Positions 57,421 to 64,000 of a stretch of DNA of 64,000 nt are shown one piece after another (position 1 is the stretch's first letter; every line of letters starts with the position of its first letter). A program made the translations under genes and the position numbers. Under the pieces are notes generated by a model. That model was not told the DNA's origin and did not search any database. It was given only the letters and a program-made list of their open reading frames with translations. Source of the DNA: Strigops habroptila (lineage: Eukaryota; Chordata; Aves; Psittaciformes; Psittacidae); the NCBI RefSeq assembly GCF_004027225.2, contig NC_044296.2:3702796-3766795 (forward strand), read 5' to 3'.

Positions 57421-57955
57421 TCATAGAGTCATAGACTCACAGAGGGATTTGTGTTGGAAGGGAGCTTAAAAGCTCATCCAGTTCCAACCCCCTGCCACGG
57501 GCAGGGACACCTTCCACTAGAGCAGGTTGCTCCAAGCCCCTGTGTCCAACCTGGCCTTGAACACTGCCAGGGATGGGGCAGCCACAGCTTCTCTGGGCAC
57601 CCTGTGCCAGCGCCTCAGCACCCTCACAGGGAAGAGCTTCTGCCTCAGAGCTCATCTTAATCTCCCCTCTGGCAGGTTAAAGCCATTCCCCTTGGCCTGT
57701 CCCTACAGCCCCTTGTCCAAAGCCCCTCTCCAGGTTTCCTGGAGCCCCTTTAGACACTGGAGCCGCTCTAAGGTCTCCCCTTCAGGAGCCTTCTCTTCTC
57801 CAGGCTGCCCCAGCCCAGCTCTCTCAGCCTGGCTCCAGAGCAGAGCTGCTCCAGCCCTCGCAGCAGCTCCATGGCCTCCTCTGGCCCCGCTCCAACAGCT
57901 CCACATCCCTCTTGTGTTGGGGGCCCCCATGTTCCCAGAGCCACGAGACATTCCC
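57421..57955 (-). mobile_element. CR1 LINE 3' fragment, longest
   Basis: A minus-strand copy of about 535 bp. It runs from the 3' terminal TCATAGAGTCATAGACTCAC through the usual landmarks, then CTTGGCCTGTCCCTACAGCC, the CTTCTCCAGGCTGCCCCAGC segment and CATGGCCTCCTCTGGCCC. It is the longest CR1 in the window. Confidence 0.92.
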
Positions 57956-60900
57956 ACCACTCAGAGTACCGTAGACCTGGAAAATCACCATTAAATCCAC
58001 ACTTGGTGGCTCGTCCGTCTTGCTCAAAGCAATTTTGGAAGAAGAAGAGTGCGTTGCACTGGTCGCTGTGAGGGTGTTTTTGGGCTCAGTCCTGGGTTTA
58101 GGTACTCACAGACACAATACATCCTGGTATGGACGCAGGGATCCTCCCCAGCTCGATGAAAGGCCAAAGTCTGTGCTCAGCTTTTCTCCTGGAGAACAGC
58201 CCAAAAGCTCCCCATTTTCCTGCATTCTCCTGATAATCCATTACCACAATCACAACTGTCCAGCCGTGCTGTGCCTGCTGCCAAGCGGGAAACTCAATCC
58301 TGGAGGAGAAGACCCTTCCCTGCCAGACAGCCCCAAAACCAGCCCCGTTTCACACTAAAACCGCTCTAACACAAAGCCTTTGCTCTGGCAGCCTCTGCCA
58401 TCACCTGCCCCGCTCTCATCCCCATCTGGGACTCGCTGCTTCCCAAGCAGAGGAGAAACCACTCCGTGTCCTGGAGAATTGGAAATCCTAAGGAAAAGGA
58501 ACCAACAGCAGCATGGCCAACTCCCGTCGCTTAGTCTGGATGGAGCAAGTTGAATGTCTTGGCTCCCCCCGCTGCTGCAGATCCTCCCCAGACCCCTCCG
58601 TGCTCCTCTCAGCTTTCCTTTCGAAGGGGATGCAACTAATCCACCCTGTGGCCCTAAGGAAGCTCTTCCAAACCTGATTACCCTCACTCTTCAGCAAGAA
58701 AACCCCATTAAATAAATTCAAATCAATGGAGGCTTATTTCCAGTTGGAGTTTTCTTCACTTCAGCGCCCAAGTGTCAGCATTTCCACTGCTTTTTCCTGC
58801 TAAATCCAAAAGCAAGAACCCCTTCCCTGCGGATGCATTACCTTTGCTCACAAAACCAGAGCATTTTGGGCTTCTCAGACTTTCCTCACTCTCACACTCT
58901 CAGTTTTTCTCAGAGCTCATTTCTAACCCATTACTGATGTTTCAAGCAGGATTTGTTCCCAGTATCCACTCACTTGAAGCCTCGACTCCTTGAGTCATGG
59001 GATGAGGAGGGGAAAGCAGAGGTTTCTCTTTTGTACCCTCCTTGCTGGAGGGAGAAGGAGGAGACGTGAAAACTTTCAGTCCTAATGCTTCAAAGCCCAG
59101 AGACCAAGAGAACCCAAAAGACATTATATTCTAAGTGTGCCATAAATTTTCAGCAGATTCATGCTTCCGGGCATTGATTTATTACTTTCAAGCACTTGGT
59201 CTCAGCCACACTGTGCAAGAATGGATGAGGCCACGGAGTGGCCGAGGGTTTTTTGGCACCACAAAGCACTTGGAAAGACGAAGGCCTTGACGGGACATCA
59301 GAGAGAGCTTCCACCTGCCACACACTGTTTATTTGAGTGCCTTACATGGGAGCCAAGCTGCTTTGAAATCCCGGCTCCTCATGACTCATCCCGCTGGAAT
59401 TAAACAATTTCCATCCAGGCTCACGGTGAAGCAGCTCCAGGGGCTGCTGCAAAGCGGCTCCTCCAGCTCAAAGCCTGGTTCTGCTCCGAGGATGGTCGGA
59501 GGGGAGAGGGATGGTGGAGAGAGCACCCAGGCAGAGCTCATTGTGAGCTCCTGACGCGCTCTGTTGGGAGTAGGACCCCCCGAAGAGCATCAGTGTGTTT
59601 GATACCCCCAACCAGGGTGGATGCTGCACTGCCGGTACCAGAGCCTACATCAGGACGGCCAATGCCCCATGGTGAAACCAGCCCCAAAATGGCAAAACTG
59701 GCCCCCAAACTGCGGAGTGCTGAAAGGGAAAATAAGCCCCAAACCCGGATCTGAGTTGAACTGTTGGGTTTGCTGCTCTTTTGACAGTAAGTGGGTGAAT
59801 AAAGGAGGGGAAAAAACACAACATCCCCCTCTCCAGCTCTGCTCCAGGGGTTATTCCTGGGACACACAGAGCCACCATCTCAGTGCAGACATTCCCTTGG
59901 CTGGTGACACAGGGCAGCAGCACCCGTGTCCTCGCTGGCGGTTCTCCCACCCTGGCACAGCTTCATGCTTTGAACGCCAAAAGCGCTGATGGCCAATGGC
60001 ACATCCCACAGCCCTGCAGCCTCTGCTCATCCCTGCGCCTCCTTCCTCCCTTCCCCAGCTCTTCCCGCTCCCCCTTAAGCAAAACCAGAGCCGAGTGTGG
60101 GACACATGGTTCTGCTTTGTCTAAGTGAAAACCAGCCCAACATGAGGAACTCCAAAGCTCTTCCTGCAGCCCCAGCTTCCCCCAGTCACCTCCCAAAAGA
60201 GCCGACCACAAACAAGCCAGACCCTCATTCCCGGGCCACAGCCACAGCCCGGATCCTCTGGGAATTCCTCTTGGGGTGACCACCAAACCCCATTCTGGTG
60301 AGGAAATGGAGCTGGTCCCAGCCCCATGGGACGGTGGAGCGGGAGAAGGGGCCATGGTGGGGTGGGGGGAGCATCCGCATTCCCGGGAGCATGGGGAGCC
60401 CCTCGGCTGACACGCCAACCACCGGGAAGCTGCGCCGTTCCCACGCTGACATGACATTTACATTCGGGCTGAATTACAGCACGTCGGGTTTACATCTCTG
60501 CAAACAGCTGGGGAGAGGGGAAGAGACAACCCCCCCCCCAAACCAAAGCACAACCCCAGCATCAGGAGGGAAATGAGGAGACAAATCAGATTTGGCGGCT
60601 TTGCCACAGCCGGGATGGGCTGGGGTGCAGCTCTCCAGCCCTGCTGAGCTGAGCACGGGTAGTTGCCATCAGATGGAGCAGCCCCGCTGTCTGCCCCATC
60701 CATATTCCCCTCATTTCAGACTCCAGAGAGTTAAAGCAGCTCAAAGGCCGAGCACTGGAGATGGCACCAGGAGGTGGCAGGAGTTTCGGATACATTAACT
60801 CATCCCACATCCCAAGGCACCTCCGGGGACATGCCTCACTGAAGGGCATCGTCTTCTCCCCATGGGCTGTAGAGCTGGGAGTGAGCAGGCACAGGAGCCC

Positions 60901-61907
60901 CGGCAGCCCCCATGGCATGGCCAGAGCCCTGTGCCAAAGAGGAGGTACCCCGTCCCATGTCCCATGTTCCATATCCCATGCCCTGTGTCCCTGAGCTCCC
61001 AGTGCCAAAAGGAACCGAGGGGCTTTGGGAGCTCTTCCAGGAGGGGATGAAGCACAGGGGGATGAAAACCTGATTGGTACCATGGCAAAGGGGCACCTTG
61101 AAGAGCCATCCCTGCATGGCAAGGGACAGCATCCTGCTGCACTAAGCTGCACTGGCTGGATGGGCAGGAGAGGCCAAACTCACCGGGTTGGAAAACCCAT
61201 CACCAACACCCTGTAAATCACGTGGCACCGCTCCAGTGCTCCCAACCCAGAAACCCCATCCCTAGACCCTTTTGGGGCTGGACCCCTCCAAGGAGCCCAT
61301 CCTGGAGGGGTCCAGGATGGTGCCGACCACTCTCACCATCTCCCGTCCCTTCCATGGGGTTCCTGTTCTCACCATCCAGCGTGTGCCCTGGCACGGCGTG
61401 AGGCTGCAGGGAGGCAATCAGCCCCGTGGGATGCATCCATGCTCTGGAAAGCAGCACCAGCTCCTTGGATTCCTTCCCCAGAGGTCCTGCATGGGCTTTC
61501 ATATCATTAATGAACAGGGAAGATGCAGGGAGCTCCCAGTGGGATGAATCCTGCTGCAGATGCAGCCCTGAGTGCAGCCGGGTGCCCACACTGGGATCGG
61601 CTCAGCCCTGGCTGGGTTTAGCTGATCCCTGTGAGGACACATAAAGATGATGTCCTCGTCTCCCACCCTGCTGCTCGCTCCGTCACTCACCAGGGCATGG
61701 CAGAGGCAGAAACGCAGCTGCAATATCAATCAGCAGTAAAGGAAAAGGAGAAAGCAGTTTAAATGCAGCACGACTCTCACTGCAGCGTTCACCCGGCTCA
61801 GGGACACCAGGAAGGTGTCTGCACAGGCGTCTGGGGACACCAGGACACAACCAGCACCCCCAACATCCCCCAGGGCTGCACAAACAATCACTCAAACCAT
61901 CGTATTG
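57956..61907. other. Intergenic, no gene seen
   Basis: Between the CR1 copies there are only chance frames. DUS3L, the human neighbour of NRTN, was looked for by eye and not recognised. Confidence 0.5.
60952..60989. repeat. CCCATG-type short tandem repeat
   Basis: CCCATGT, CCCATGTT, CCATAT, CCCATGCC in succession: a short imperfect repeat. Confidence 0.65.
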
Positions 61908-62104
61908 TCATAGAATCACAAATGGTTTGTGTTGGAAGGGAGCTTAAAGCTCCTCCAGCTCCAACCCCCTGCCACAGGCAGGGACACCTTCCACTAGAAC
62001 AGGTTGCTCCAAGCCCCTGTGTCCAACCTGGCCTTGAACACTGCCAGGGATGGGGCAGCCACAATGATTTTGGGGATCTTTATTCCTCTTCCTTGCTAAA
62101 AATC
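61908..62104 (-). mobile_element. CR1 LINE 3' fragment with the same non-CR1 5' tail
   Basis: A minus-strand CR1 3' end (TCATAGAATCACAAATGGTT) whose CR1 homology stops at GGGCAGCCACA. It continues into the same 42-bp tail as 53246-53440. The flanks beyond both ends differ from that copy. Confidence 0.88.
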
Positions 62105-64000
62105 CCCCCTGGCCAGGCACGGTAGTGTGGTCCCAGCTCCAGTCCCCAGCATGTCCCTGCTGGGGCAAGGACAGCAAGGCCACAGCAACCCAAACTCCTT
62201 TGTAAGCTGATTCAGTCAGTTCTAAGAAGCAGCAAGAGCTGCTTTTATGCTTTTATGACAACAGATGAGCAATTAGAGATAAATGATGATGAAATGCTTC
62301 AGGTGGTATCACTCGGCACATCAGCTGGAGCAGAGCAGGGCTTGTGGCTGGAACAGGGAATGAGGTGGGAATACAAACTGCAAAACCAACCCCACTGACG
62401 CAGCCAAACCCTGTTTGCTGATGGGCAGAGAAAATACAAGTGGATCATTTGAAATCACACTAAATCCAGGGTGGTTTTGTAGCCCAGGGCATAAAAACCC
62501 CACAAGCAGATCTCCACTAGTGCTGGGCACCCGTGGGTGCTGCTGTGCCTGCAGACAGCAGCAGTATGTGCTGCCCAGCATCGTTCCTCCAGCCCTAAGA
62601 TCCCCCTCATACCAAAACCTGATGTCTGGATGTCAGTTACTATTTTCACTCATTGACAAACCACCCCCTGTGCACTAAATCACTGCACAATGCCAAAAAG
62701 GGCCGGTTTGTTGGAGGAAACTAATTACTGTGGCTTGTTTGGACAATCCCAGTGCCTCGGGAAACAGGGCTGAAAGCTTTAATTTTGGCAGCGAGATGGA
62801 GCCCAGGCCCCAGACGTGCTTTTCTCTGGGCTGGTTTCGACACCACTGGTATCTGGGAGCTGCCACAGGGGCAAAACCTACTTCGCTGAATCCAGGAGGG
62901 AAAATACGACAGAGGAAGGAGGGCATCAGGGCCCTAAAAGCATCAGCTCCTCCCACTTGGGCCACTTCTGCCTTCCCTGGTTTGTAGTTTTCGTTCTTTG
63001 TGGATTTGCCCAGCATCACGGCACACTCAGCCCCCCCAGATCTCTGAGGGATGTCACTGCGCCTCAGTTTCCCCTTTGCAAATACACCCGGGGAGCACGA
63101 TAGCCCTTGAAGACTCCATGTATTAATTCCTTATTTTTCCAGGGTGCCTGTGGGAGCAGAGCAGCCACCTCCGGCTTTTCCGTGTGTCTCCAGTGGGCTG
63201 GCATGGTCTCTTAATTCCTGCTCTCATCCCTAAAGAAACAGATCCTGCTCTAACCCAGCATCCTTGCAAACAGGACAGGTTGAGCCAGAAACGAGTTATG
63301 CCAGGGGCAGGACAGAGGAGTTACAGCCCTTGGATGCTCCATGAGGGATGAGCACCCTCTACATCCCTCAACAGGACCCATCTGCATCCCTCAACAGGAA
63401 CCATCCGCACCCCTCAACAGGATCCCGCACAAGAAGTGCTGGTGATGCCGATGCCACCTCCAGCCCAGCAGTGGGAATTCCTCCTTATCTTCACTCCATT
63501 TTTGCCTATATATATGTATTTAATTCCTTTTTGCACAGAAGGAGCTGGCTTGTCAAGGCGCCCGCCAGGGATTACAGCGCTTTTCTAAGGGCAGAAAGAC
63601 CCAAGAGATGTTTGCAAATCCAATTTGTGCTAAACCCTTCCAGTGGGATTTGGACGGTGCACAGGCTAATATCCCATTTAGCATTTACTGTCCGACTCCA
63701 GCAGCAACTGCCGACATCTTGAACCACTTAGTGCTGCTCCAGAGCGAACACATGAGGAATTCCTCCTGAGACAGCTACAGAGGTGGAGTGGGAATGGAGA
63801 TTTTGAGTGGAGAAAGTTCAAAACTGGGAGATGTTTGGGATAAAGAGGGCTAGAGATGATGGGAATAGCTGGAGGCAGCAGGTCAGTGTCTCCTGGACCT
63901 ATGCATGCAGAGATGCCGATATGGTGGTGCAGCATCACACTGATGGACACATCCCTTGAGCTTTCCCATCAAACCTGCTTGGGATGCCCTCAGGGGCTGG
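62105..64000. other. Intergenic to window end, no gene seen
   Basis: Apart from the 24-bp tandem repeat at 63.4 kb, nothing recognisable was found on either strand. Confidence 0.5.
63361..63428. repeat. Tandem repeat, about 24 bp x 2.8
   Basis: CATCCCTCAACAGGACCC is followed by two diverged copies (CATCCCTCAACAGGAACC, CACCCCTCAACAGGATCC), each separated by 5-6 bases. Confidence 0.85.

Noticed and set aside
54400-64000. Expected DUS3L exons beside NRTN
   Set aside because: No DUS-type flavoenzyme motifs were recognised on either strand.
1-64000. CRISPR arrays, operons, tRNA, rRNA or microRNA genes
   Set aside because: This is vertebrate DNA; no array or operon structure and no convincing RNA-gene landmarks were seen, though small hairpin RNAs cannot be excluded by eye.

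Overview
This is vertebrate nuclear DNA, almost certainly from a bird. About 15 copies of the CR1 LINE are scattered through it, and many carry the typical avian 3' end (repeats of ATTCTATG). Three neuronal or glycan genes are recognisable. Their human counterparts all lie on 19p13.3, which corresponds to a small GC-rich microchromosome in birds (chicken chr28). The species cannot be named from the sequence.

Layout. (1) 1-10.5 kb: 5' two-thirds of ATCAY (caytaxin) on the minus strand. Six coding exons with good splice sites encode the first 261 residues; the C-terminal exons lie beyond position 1. A likely non-coding first exon and promoter sit at 9.95-10.5 kb. (2) 10.5-40.4 kb: about 30 kb with no recognisable protein gene. 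It holds CR1 fragments, a few AT-rich blocks that look unlike their surroundings, and one orphan exon-like segment at 38.76 kb. (3) 40.4-43.5 kb: an intact alpha-1,3-fucosyltransferase gene of the FUT3/5/6 (Lewis) group on the plus strand, with one coding exon of 362 codons. Upstream are four CCAAT boxes, YY1-like sites and a GC box; downstream is a poly(A) signal. (4) 43.5-52.1 kb: intergenic and 3' UTR sequence with a decayed GGTAA-rich tandem repeat and an AT-rich block that resembles a minus-strand 3' UTR. (5) 52.16-54.35 kb: NRTN (neurturin) on the minus strand, two coding exons. The second exon, which carries the mature growth factor, has about six single-base frame breaks in this sequence. 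(6) 54.4-64 kb: no recognisable gene; CR1 copies, a perfect CArG box and short tandem repeats.

FUT and NRTN are convergent here, as FUT6 and NRTN are in human, so that pair is an old syntenic block. In human, ATCAY lies about 2 Mb away next to ZFR2, so its position next to the fucosyltransferase is a lineage difference in gene order. The three genes have no common pathway: ATCAY is a neuronal BCH/CRAL-TRIO adaptor, NRTN a GDNF-family ligand, and FUT a Golgi enzyme. I found no exotic or undescribed system. The points most worth checking are the NRTN frame breaks, the CCAAT array before FUT, the chimeric CR1 pair, and the two perfect 16-bp palindromes.
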